Shown in pieces: positions 18,565 through 26,200 of a stretch of DNA of 64,000 nucleotides. The translations under genes were made by a program, and so were the position numbers. A model generated the notes under the pieces. It did not search any database. It saw nothing but the letters and a program-made list of their open reading frames with translations, and was not told where the DNA came from. The stretch is from assembly GCA_964388575.1 (NCBI GenBank), contig CAYMAZ010000012.1, positions 1-64,000 on the forward strand. The letters run 5' to 3'. How positions within the stretch are numbered: position 1 is the first letter of the stretch; the number at the start of each line of letters is the position of its first letter. This stretch comes from CAYMAZ01 sp964388575. GTDB lineage: Bacteria > Bacteroidota > Bacteroidia > Bacteroidales > DTU049.

Positions 18565-18600
18565 TTGAATTAAACACTTTAGAGTTTTTACTTAATTCAA
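18565..18600. other. 9-bp inverted repeat upstream of the lipoprotein inside the aro cluster
   Basis: TTGAATTAA (18565-18573) and TTAATTCAA (18592-18600) are perfectly complementary and end 19 bases before the start codon at 18620. It lies in a very AT-rich 263-base gap after aroC. It could be an operator or a leader hairpin; being AT-rich, it may also be chance. Confidence 0.3.
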
Positions 18601-18619
18601 TATATTTAGATTCATAATT

Positions 18620-19495
18620 ATGAAACAATTATTAATACTGCTACTAATAGTTATTCTTTTCATCACAGGGTGTAAAAAGAATAAGTATGGTAATGTAAAG
18701 CAACAAATTAGATTTACTTCTGAAATTCTAGGTGCAGGCAAAACAGTTAAATCACAAAAAAGCAATCAGGAATTGAGATATACTCAATTTGGCGATTTTG
18801 TTACAAGTATTACTCCTAAGAGTTTTGTTTCAGAACTGGGCCCAGTTCGATATTTTTCTCAAAAAGGGAATGAAGATTTTATAGCACTTGTGGGAGAGAG
18901 TACAGGAATTGTGATATTAACAGCAGATTTTGCCATAGACTCTACGATACCGGTTATACCCACACTTTGTTGTAATGTGTATGATAATCCTGATGGGCAA
19001 GGGGGTGGTTACTTTAAAAATGATGTTACTTTAAAGATGTTGTATATTCGTATGAATTTAAAACCGGTTTTTGAGCTGCCTGTTGAATACAGCAATGTTA
19101 ATCTGATTCATTATCAAACGCAACAAAATGGGAGAATTATTACAACAAATTTATATACTCTTAATCAACCCGTTGCAGAATTACAAGTATTTAATCAGAC
19201 ACTGGATATATATTTTGGACAATTTGACAGTACCTATATTTCTTCTGAATTACCGTTCCCTGATTATAATTCAGGTGTACATTTAAGGAATTCTAATTTT
19301 ACTGAATGGACATTGACCCCACCTTTGGGGGTGGAGACCAAAACAATTGTTTCAACGTTAAGTTTTTTTATTGATAATATTATTCATGTATATGCTGGTG
19401 CTGATAATATTCCATATACAGAAGATGATGTGATTGTCCTTGAGCCAAAATTTTGGGAAAGAATTGATGTAGTTGTGACTATTAATGAAAACTGA
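18620..19495 (+). CDS. Lipoprotein of unknown function embedded in the shikimate cluster
   Basis: 291 residues with lipoprotein signal ILFITGCKKNKYG (Cys about 17). The mature part is beta-rich with no domain I recognise. Notable is a pattern with VYDNPDGQGGGYFKND and a C-terminal stretch HVYAGADNIPYTEDDVIVLEP. It looks AT-richer than the flanking aro genes, with abundant AAT/TAT codons, suggesting an insertion. Its 3' end overlaps the aroE-aroK start by 11 bases, so the two are probably translated in a coupled manner. Envelope location is inferred from the lipobox. Confidence 0.7.
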   Translation: MKQLLILLLIVILFITGCKKNKYGNVKQQIRFTSEILGAGKTVKSQKSNQELRYTQFGDFVTSITPKSFVSELGPVRYFSQKGNEDFIALVGESTGIVILTADFAIDSTIPVIPTLCCNVYDNPDGQGGGYFKNDVTLKMLYIRMNLKPVFELPVEYSNVNLIHYQTQQNGRIITTNLYTLNQPVAELQVFNQTLDIYFGQFDSTYISSELPFPDYNSGVHLRNSNFTEWTLTPPLGVETKTIVSTLSFFIDNIIHVYAGADNIPYTEDDVIVLEPKFWERIDVVVTINEN

Positions 19496-20771
19496 ACCAA
19501 CTAAGTGTTTCTTCATCGCCGGTAATCCAGTACTTCACAGCCTGAGTCCTGTAGTGTTTTCAGCTTATGCCGGACACACCGGAATTCAACATCATTATCT
19601 GAAAGCGCACTGCAGAAGTGCTGCAGATGTTAAAATATTGCTCGATAATGGTTTCAGCGGAGGGAATATTACAGCACCGCTGAAAGAAGAAGTCCTGTCA
19701 CTTGGTTTTAAACAATCAGAAGCTGTCAGGATGATCAATTCTGCAAATACAATTTATGAGAAGAACGGTGATTTGGCTTTTGAGAATACCGACATCAATG
19801 GAGTGAGAAATGCTTTAAGAACTGTGATTCCTGATCCGAATGGGTTGAAAGCAGTTGTGGTTGGAATAGGTGGTGCCGGCAGGGCAGCGGTTTTTGCCCT
19901 TCTGGAGGGAGGGTGCGAAGTGGTCATTCTGAACCGCAATATTGAAAATGCACAGAAATGGGCAGCAAAATTCAGGTGTGGTGCTGCGTCGTTGTATCAG
20001 CCGGGAAATGCCGTGAGAAAGGCGCATATTATTGTCAATACAATTGGGGAAACAGAATCATTTGCCAGTGAAATTCTTCAACATCATGTGATTCTTGATG
20101 CAGATTACAAAACCAGACCGCTGAAAACACGTGCTGAGCAAATCGGAGCCACGTATATTTCCGGTGAGGAATGGCTGATTTTTCAGGCAATACCCGCATT
20201 TAAACTGTTTTGTGGACATGAAACCCGCCATGAACTACTCAGAGATGCATTGATGAAAAGAGAATTCAGACAATCCGGAAATGTTGTCCTAATTGGGATG
20301 ATGAAATCAGGAAAAAGTACAGTGGGGAGAATACTTTCAGCGCAAACCGGACGAAGATTTGCTGATACTGATGCACTGGTTGAACAGAAAATTGGAAAAA
20401 GTATTTCCGAGATTTTTTCCGAAGATGGAGAGGAGCGCTTCAGACACATTGAGCATGAAGTGTTTACTGAGTGCATGAAGTCTGACAATCAGATCATTGC
20501 TGCAGGAGGTGGGCTTGTTATTGACAGCAGAAACAGAGATTTGATCCTTCAGTCTAGCTTTGGAGTCTGGTTGTTTGCATCTCCTGAAAAACTTGCATCA
20601 CGCAAAGATGATGATTATAGACCCTTGCTGAAAGAAGGAAATTCAAAGGATGTGTTGAAAAAAATTCTGAAGGATCGGTTCTCAGCATATGTTCAGAGTT
20701 CGCATGTTATTTTACCCGTTGAACACGATAATGAAGAAGAAGTCGTATCCGTTTTGTTATCATTGTTATAA
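19485..20771 (+). CDS. Shikimate dehydrogenase - shikimate kinase fusion (AroE-AroK)
   Basis: 428 residues carrying two consecutive pathway enzymes. Residues about 1-255 are AroE: GNPVLHSLSPVVF (substrate serines), GGNITAPLKEEV (catalytic Lys about 66), ENTDINGVRNAL (Asp of the Lys-Asp pair) and the NADP site VVGIGGAGRAAVFALL. Residues about 262-428 are AroK: P-loop GMMKSGKSTVGRIL, ADTDALVEQKIGKSISEIF, EERFRHIE, AAGGGLVID and the lid Arg in DDDYRPLL. Both sets of active-site residues look intact, so 3-dehydroshikimate could be converted to shikimate-3-phosphate on one polypeptide. It overlaps the lipoprotein gene upstream by 11 bases. Confidence 0.92.
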   Translation: MKTEPTKCFFIAGNPVLHSLSPVVFSAYAGHTGIQHHYLKAHCRSAADVKILLDNGFSGGNITAPLKEEVLSLGFKQSEAVRMINSANTIYEKNGDLAFENTDINGVRNALRTVIPDPNGLKAVVVGIGGAGRAAVFALLEGGCEVVILNRNIENAQKWAAKFRCGAASLYQPGNAVRKAHIIVNTIGETESFASEILQHHVILDADYKTRPLKTRAEQIGATYISGEEWLIFQAIPAFKLFCGHETRHELLRDALMKREFRQSGNVVLIGMMKSGKSTVGRILSAQTGRRFADTDALVEQKIGKSISEIFSEDGEERFRHIEHEVFTECMKSDNQIIAAGGGLVIDSRNRDLILQSSFGVWLFASPEKLASRKDDDYRPLLKEGNSKDVLKKILKDRFSAYVQSSHVILPVEHDNEEEVVSVLLSLL

Positions 20772-20781
20772 TTGAGAGGTT

Positions 20782-21495
20782 ATGAAAAAAGCGATCATCA
20801 TAGGTGCAACATCAGGTATTGGAAAGGAGCTGGCTCAGTTGCTGGTTGAAGATAATTATCTGGTTGGACTTGCAGGTCGCAGGGTGGAAATTCTCGAAAA
20901 AATGAAACTTGAACAGAAAAATTTTTCCCCATTGGAACTTGATATTTCTAAACCTGATACTATTATAGAAAAGCTGAATGATCTGGCAAGTGAACTTGGT
21001 GGTCTTGATTTGCTGATCATTTCATCGGGGACAGGAGATATTAATGAAGATCTTGATTTTGAGGTTGAAAAGCGCACAATAGATACGAATGTACTTGGAT
21101 TCACCTGTGTGGCTGACTGGGCATTTAATTTTTTTCAAAATAGTAAAAAGGGGCATCTTGTTGCAATTACGTCAATAGGCGGACTTCGGGGGAGCAGGAG
21201 TGGCCCGTCGTATAATGCAAGTAAGGCATACCAGATCAGTTATCTCGAAGCACTCAGGCAGAAAGCAGTAAATATGAAGATTCCTGTTGTTATTACAGAT
21301 ATCCGGCCCGGTTTTGTTAATACAGAAATGGCAAAGGGTGATGGCTTATTCTGGGTTTCTTCAGTAGAGAAAGCAGCAAAACAGATCTTCCGAGCAATAA
21401 GAAAGAAACGAAATATTGTTTATGTAACCAGGCGATGGAGGTGCATTGCATGGATTCTCAAAATAATCCCCGGGTTCATTTACAATAAAATGTAA
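20782..21495 (+). CDS. Short-chain dehydrogenase/reductase (SDR)
   Basis: 237 residues of classical SDR type: nucleotide-binding GATSGIGKELA (about 8-18), the ISSGTGD segment in place of NNAG, catalytic Ser in AITSIGG, and YNASKAYQ with the Tyr-x-x-x-Lys pair (about 151-155). DIRPGFVNTEMAKG follows as usual. A hydrophobic C-terminal stretch (CIAWILKIIPGFIY) may attach it to the membrane. It begins 10 bases after aroE-aroK and is probably cotranscribed, but its substrate is unknown and no role in the shikimate pathway is implied. Confidence 0.88.
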   Translation: MKKAIIIGATSGIGKELAQLLVEDNYLVGLAGRRVEILEKMKLEQKNFSPLELDISKPDTIIEKLNDLASELGGLDLLIISSGTGDINEDLDFEVEKRTIDTNVLGFTCVADWAFNFFQNSKKGHLVAITSIGGLRGSRSGPSYNASKAYQISYLEALRQKAVNMKIPVVITDIRPGFVNTEMAKGDGLFWVSSVEKAAKQIFRAIRKKRNIVYVTRRWRCIAWILKIIPGFIYNKM

Positions 21496-21548
21496 AAAAC
21501 CTGAAGCTATTTAAGGTATTGTAAAATACATCACAACTTCAGGTTTTT
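21495..21548. terminator. Bidirectional terminator between the SDR and hutH-like genes
   Basis: Perfect 12-bp stem AAAAACCTGAAG (21495-21506) with CTTCAGGTTTTT (21537-21548), loop 30 nt. T-tracts are present on both strands, so it can end transcription from the shikimate cluster and from the convergent lyase gene. Confidence 0.7.
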
Positions 21549-21581
21549 ACGTAGGGCAGGTGATTGGGTAATTAAAAGATT

Positions 21582-23120
21582 TTACTCAAGTGAACCAACA
21601 ACTTTTTCCACTTCATGAAGAATCTCACATGACTTCACAAGCTCTTTCATGGCATTGTGGTCAGGATATAACGGACGGTCAATGTCAAGATATTCAACAT
21701 ATTTGCGGATAATTTCTTTTGCCTTCTGGGTACCTTTGCCGTATGTGTAAGGAGTTTCTAGTTTTTCGCGCAGATCAAGTGCCTGGGCAGCAGCCATGAA
21801 TTCAATGCCAAGGATGCCGTAAGCATTGTCCATAATCTGATTGTTTTTGATTGCTGTATTCATTCCCATTGAAACAAAATCTTCCTGATCAGCGGCAGCG
21901 GGAATGGATTGTATTGAAGCAGGCATTGAAAGAATTCTCTGCTCCACGATCTGCATATCAGCAGTGTATTGGCTAAGCATTAGTCCCGAGAACATTCCGG
22001 CTCCTTTGGTAAGGAATGGAGGAAGTCCGACACTCAGTGCCGGGTTATTCAGCCTGTTCATTCTTCTTTCTGATAAAACGCTGACCATGGTAATGGCGGC
22101 GCTCATCATATCCATTGGCAAAGAAACCGGTGAGCCCTGGAAATTCGCTCCAGAAAGTTGTATGTTTTCTTCAGGGAAGAAAATCGGATTGTCACCAACA
22201 CCGTTCAGTTCGATTTCAACCTGTGACCTTGCATACTTGAGTGCATCATGTGCAGCGCCGATCACCTGTGGTGTTGAACGCATTGAATATGCATCCTGCA
22301 CTTTCACTTTTAGCCGTTTTTCAGCAAGATCTCCACCGGAAGCAACAGTACGGATGGCTTTTGCACTTCTCATGGCACCTGAAAATCCCCGTACTTCATG
22401 TAACTTGTGATTGTATGGTCCCAGATTGGCTTTCAGAGCCTCCAGAGTCATGGCGCAGGCAATTTCAGCCTGTTTGAGCCAGTTATTCATATCGAAAAGA
22501 GTGATTGCACTCATTGCAGTTAGCACATTTGATCCGTTGATTGTTGCCAGACCGTCTCTCGCCTGTAGCCCTGGTACAGGAATGCCTGCTTTTTCAAAAG
22601 CAATTCTTCCCTCAAGCATTTCTCCTTTGTAAAAAGCATGTCCTTCGCCCATCATGAGCAGTGCAATCTGTGACATCGGAGCAAGGTCACCACAGGCTCC
22701 CACAGAACCTTTATCACAAACAAAAGGAGTGACACCTTTGTTGAGCATTTCGATTAATGTCAATGTAATTTCAGGTCTGCAACCCGAATTTCCGTGTGCA
22801 TGCACGTTCACACGTCCCAGCATTGCGCCTCTTACATATTCTATCTCAAGGGCTTTACCGATTCCTGCAGCATGATTATAAATCAGGTATTTCTGAAAAT
22901 CTTTCACCTGGTCATCATTCAGAACGATTTCTGAAAATTCACCAATACCTGTATTTACACCATACATGATTTCTTTTGCAATAATTTTGTCCTCTAGCAT
23001 TGTGCGACATTTTTTGATCCGTTCCAGTGCATCGGGATGTAATTCTACTTTTTCGTTGTGACGTGCCACTTTCACCACATCTTCAATGGTGAGCTGGTTT
23101 CCTGAAATAATAATAGCCAT
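21582..23120 (-). CDS. Aromatic amino acid (probably histidine) ammonia-lyase with Cys-type MIO site
   Basis: 512 residues of the HAL/PAL/TAL family, which deaminates histidine or another aromatic amino acid. The MIO prosthetic group normally forms from Ala-Ser-Gly; here the motif is GSVGACGDLAP, with TGT encoding Cys143, the position of the catalytic Ser in histidine ammonia-lyase. Published mutants of HAL with Cys at this place are reported active, so the enzyme may be functional. MYGVNTGIGE (catalytic Tyr), YNHAAGIG (His) and ADQEDFVSMG (HAL-like Glu) are present. No hutU, hutI or hutG is nearby, so the substrate is uncertain. Confidence 0.87.
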   Translation of the reverse strand: MAIIISGNQLTIEDVVKVARHNEKVELHPDALERIKKCRTMLEDKIIAKEIMYGVNTGIGEFSEIVLNDDQVKDFQKYLIYNHAAGIGKALEIEYVRGAMLGRVNVHAHGNSGCRPEITLTLIEMLNKGVTPFVCDKGSVGACGDLAPMSQIALLMMGEGHAFYKGEMLEGRIAFEKAGIPVPGLQARDGLATINGSNVLTAMSAITLFDMNNWLKQAEIACAMTLEALKANLGPYNHKLHEVRGFSGAMRSAKAIRTVASGGDLAEKRLKVKVQDAYSMRSTPQVIGAAHDALKYARSQVEIELNGVGDNPIFFPEENIQLSGANFQGSPVSLPMDMMSAAITMVSVLSERRMNRLNNPALSVGLPPFLTKGAGMFSGLMLSQYTADMQIVEQRILSMPASIQSIPAAADQEDFVSMGMNTAIKNNQIMDNAYGILGIEFMAAAQALDLREKLETPYTYGKGTQKAKEIIRKYVEYLDIDRPLYPDHNAMKELVKSCEILHEVEKVVGSLE

Positions 23121-23334
23121 AGGTCTGTTTTTTTAATTATTGAATTTTGAAGTTTGCTTTTTTCATTTGTAAAAGTAAAATAAAAATCCAAATGAATTCA
23201 TCATGAATTATTTTATTTTTTCGACTTAAACAGATGTGAGAATTTAAGATAAACTTAAAAAACAATTAAACAGGACTTGATTCAATTGAATCATTGAAAA
23301 TATCACAATAAATGACATATGGAGTTTTATGCAT

Positions 23335-23366
23335 AAAAAAAAAGCCTGTTTTTGTTAACAGGCTTT
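23335..23366 (-). terminator. Rho-independent terminator of the oxidoreductase operon
   Basis: AAAGCCTGTT (23341-23350) pairs with AACAGGCTTT (23357-23366), a 10-bp stem with a short loop; on the minus strand it is followed by a T-tract (23340-23335). It sits 24 bases past the gamma-subunit stop. Confidence 0.75.
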
Positions 23367-23389
23367 GATATAAAAGGTATTGATACGTT

Positions 23390-23935
23390 TTAGTAAACTT
23401 TATAGATGATCTCTTTTCCAATTCCAATTGCTTCCATGTTTGCAGGAATTAATCCGTGGTGTCGGGTTGGGAGTGATTTTTCAAGACCTTTTTTGAGATA
23501 ATCATCACCAACGATGGGCTTCACTTTTAGAAATCCACCAAGAACCATCATATTAAACACTTTATGCATGCCTTTGCTTGCAGCTTCCTGAGATGCGTCG
23601 ATACGGTAGACAGTGATGTCTTTCCTTTCAGGATGACGTGTAATTCCGTTGCCATCATAAATTAATGTTCCACCGGGTTTCACAGTACTTTCGAATTTGT
23701 CCATAGACTGCTGGTTGAGAATGATTGCCGTGTCAAACACATTGACAACCGGAGAACTGATTCTGGTGTCACTGACGATGACGATCACATTTGCAGTTCC
23801 ACCCCGCATTTCTGGTCCGTATGAAGGCATCCAGCTCACTTCCTTGTTTTCCATGATTCCGCTGTAGGCAAGGATTTTACCCATTGAAAGTACTCCCTGT
23901 CCGCCAAATCCTGCTATAATAATTTCTTCTGTCAT
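23390..23935 (-). CDS. 2-oxoacid:ferredoxin oxidoreductase, gamma subunit
   Basis: 181 residues from ATG 23935 (MTEEIIIAGFGGQGVL); an earlier in-frame start at 23986 would overlap the beta gene and adds residues unlike the family. The GFGGQGVLSMGKILAYSG start and the SYGPEMRGGTANVIVIVSD segment are typical of gamma subunits in oxoglutarate/oxoisovalerate oxidoreductases. It completes a delta-alpha-beta-gamma operon and acts with the other subunits to oxidise a 2-oxoacid to its CoA ester, reducing ferredoxin. Confidence 0.92.
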   Translation of the reverse strand: MTEEIIIAGFGGQGVLSMGKILAYSGIMENKEVSWMPSYGPEMRGGTANVIVIVSDTRISSPVVNVFDTAIILNQQSMDKFESTVKPGGTLIYDGNGITRHPERKDITVYRIDASQEAASKGMHKVFNMMVLGGFLKVKPIVGDDYLKKGLEKSLPTRHHGLIPANMEAIGIGKEIIYKVY

Positions 23936-23960
23936 GATTCTGTTAATTAACGTAAATAAA

Positions 23961-24755
23961 TTATTTTTTGACCATTTCGCCATCAACCTTTAAGTCCCCA
24001 AGCGGATAAAAAGGAAACATATTTTCTTCCATCCATTTGTTGGCATCATTTGGTGTCATTTTCCAACCTGAATTACAATTAGAAACGATTTCAACAAAAG
24101 AAACCCCTTTGTTAAGCTTCTGATTTACAAATGCCATTCGAATGGCTTTTTTTGCTCTTCTCACATTTGCCGGTTTGTGAACGGCCTGGCGTGTTGCAAA
24201 GTATACTCCTGGCAATTGTGCAATCAGTTCGTTGATTTTCAAAGGATTTCCCATGATCTCAACATCACGTCCGTAGGGACATGTTGAGGCTCGCATTCCC
24301 GGAAGTGTTGTTGGGGCCATCTGACCTCCTGTCATACCGTAAATACCATTATTTACGAAAATTATTGTAATGTTTTCTCCGCGGTTACAGGCATGCATTG
24401 TTTCTGCTGTCCCAATGGCAGCCAGATCGCCGTCTCCCTGATAAGTAAAAACAAATTTTTCAGGCATCAGCCTTTTTATTGCTGTTGCAAGAGCGGGCGC
24501 ACGTCCGTGTGCGGCCTGTTGCATATCAATATCCATGAATTCATAGGCAAGGACTGAACAGCCAACAGGTGCAACACCGATGGTTTCACTCTGAATGCCC
24601 ATTTCTTCTATAACGTCAAGCACAAGGCGGTGTGCAGTGCCATGTCCGCATCCGGGACAGTATGATAATGGTTTTTCAGTGAGCAGCTTTGTTTTCTTGT
24701 AAACAAGATTTTCTTCACTGATGATATCTTTATTGAATATTTGTTGTGTTGCCAT
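23961..24755 (-). CDS. 2-oxoacid:ferredoxin oxidoreductase, beta (thiamine pyrophosphate) subunit
   Basis: 264 residues. CPGCGHGTAHRLVLD (about 33-47) and the TPP/Mg motif QGDGDLAAIGTAETMHACNRGENITIIFVNNGIYGMTGGQ (about 95-135, with GDGD...NN) mark the TPP-binding beta subunit. TCPYGRDVE and FVEIVSNCNSGW follow as usual. It starts 5 bases after the alpha-subunit stop. Family members act on 2-oxoglutarate or branched 2-oxoacids; sequence alone does not settle which. Confidence 0.94.
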   Translation of the reverse strand: MATQQIFNKDIISEENLVYKKTKLLTEKPLSYCPGCGHGTAHRLVLDVIEEMGIQSETIGVAPVGCSVLAYEFMDIDMQQAAHGRAPALATAIKRLMPEKFVFTYQGDGDLAAIGTAETMHACNRGENITIIFVNNGIYGMTGGQMAPTTLPGMRASTCPYGRDVEIMGNPLKINELIAQLPGVYFATRQAVHKPANVRRAKKAIRMAFVNQKLNKGVSFVEIVSNCNSGWKMTPNDANKWMEENMFPFYPLGDLKVDGEMVKK

Positions 24756-24760
24756 AATAA

Positions 24761-25853
24761 TTATCCTCCGATGATTAAATTTTCCATTGCGTCCAGGACC
24801 TGGTCGGGAGAGTGAATCATTCCACCTACACGTCCATAATGCTTAACTTTCTGATCACACCCAACGGCAAGCTGAACATCTTCAATCATTTGTCCGAGAC
24901 TCATTTCAACAGACAGAATTCCTTTCACCTGTTTGCTGANNNNNNNNNNGCTTTTTCAATTCTTCTTTTGGAAATGGAAATAAAGTGATCGGACGAAGCA
25001 ATCCGAGTTTTAACCCTTTTGAACGACCTAAGTCGACGGCCTTTTGGCATATACGGGCACTGGATCCGTATGCAACAAACAGATATTCAGCATCATCACA
25101 TTCTATCCGTTCAAAGCGGACTTCTTCACGTTCCATCTGTTCATATTTCTCCTTTAAGTGCATCACATGTTTTTCCTGTTTCAGAGGATCAAGGTCCAGT
25201 GATGTAATAATGTTTCTTTCACGATCAGGCGTTTTTCCGGTTGTGGCCCAGGGACATTTTTTAATAATCTGTTCCATACTGCGTCTGGGTTTCTGATCTT
25301 TCAGCATGACCTTTTCCATCATTTGCCCGATCAATCCATCTGAAAGGATCATCGACGGATTTCTGTATTTAAAAGCAATGTCAAATCCAAGTTCAACAAA
25401 ATCTGCCATTTCCTGGACAGATGATGGAGCAAGGACGAACATTTTATAGTCGCCGTGTCCACCGCCTTTTGTCGATTGAAAATAATCACTTTGTGATGGT
25501 TGGATGGTTCCGAGCCCAGGACCTCCGCGAACAACATTCACGATAAGGCATGGGAGCTCAGCTCCTGCAATATATGACAATCCTTCGGTCATCAGGCTGA
25601 TGCCCGGACTTGATGATGAAGTTAATACTTTTTTACCGCATGAGGCACCTCCATAAACCATGTTGATTGAGGCGACTTCGCTTTCTGCCTGAAGCACAAC
25701 CATTCCGGTTGTTTCATATGGTTTCTCCATCATCAGGTATTCAAGAACTTCAGACTGTGGTGTAATAGGATATCCGAAATATCCGTCAGCACCTGCGCGT
25801 ATTGCAGCTTCTGCAATCGCTTCATTTCCTTTCATTAATTTTAATTCACCCAT
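24761..25853 (-). CDS. vorB: 2-oxoacid:ferredoxin oxidoreductase, alpha subunit, VorB-type (spans a 10-N gap)
   Basis: Starts at ATG 25853 and resumes beyond the N run to a TAA at 24763-24761. The N-terminal part has the VorB pattern MKGNEAIAEAAIRAGADGYFGYPITPQSEV, with SSSSPGISLMTEG, VRGGPGLG and KGGGHGDY. After the gap the frame reads SKQVKGILSVEMSLGQM...HYGRVGGMIHSPDQV, the conserved domain end. With 10 Ns the two halves are out of frame. With none they join as ELKKLSKQVKG, which matches the family, so the gap is probably zero-length. PGAP-type naming as oxoisovalerate (VorB) rather than oxoglutarate (KorA) is from memory. Confidence 0.9.
24940..24949. other. Assembly gap of 10 N inside the alpha-subunit gene
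   Basis: Placeholder gap. Joining the flanks without any bases restores one continuous reading frame and the expected family sequence. Confidence 0.95.
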
Positions 25854-25889
25854 TATTTCGAGTAATTTTTTTGTTGAACAATTCGTTAC

Positions 25890-26114
25890 TTATTCCACTT
25901 TTTTCTTGTATACAGTAATGACACCGTCAGGACATACAATTGCACAATTTGCACAACCGATACACAGATCATTTTGCATTTCAGCGAAATTATACCCTTT
26001 ACTGTTTACATCTGATGCCAGGCGAATGACATCCTGAGGACAGGCCGGAATGCACACTCCGCAACCCTTGCACCTCTGAATATCAACCACAATGACTCCT
26101 TTTACCTTTGCCAT
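25890..26114 (-). CDS. 2-oxoacid:ferredoxin oxidoreductase, delta subunit (2x[4Fe-4S] ferredoxin)
   Basis: 74 residues with two complete cluster motifs, CKGCGVCIPACPQ (about 14-26) and CIGCANCAIVCPD (about 51-63). It carries electrons from the catalytic subunits to ferredoxin. First gene of the four-gene oxidoreductase operon; the alpha gene follows 36 bases later. Ends in VYKKKVE, as common in VorD/KorD-type subunits. Confidence 0.93.
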   Translation of the reverse strand: MAKVKGVIVVDIQRCKGCGVCIPACPQDVIRLASDVNSKGYNFAEMQNDLCIGCANCAIVCPDGVITVYKKKVE

Positions 26115-26200
26115 AGTATATTGTTTTTAATAGTTCTGAAAATTTTCCACGAAAGTATATCTTTTTTTTCAAATCCCAAAATCAAAAACGATTTCAAAAC

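Noticed and set aside
21582..23120. Tyrosine ammonia-lyase of a flexirubin or aryl-polyene cluster
   Set aside because: The Glu in ADQEDFVSMG and the context with no polyene genes favour a HAL-type enzyme.
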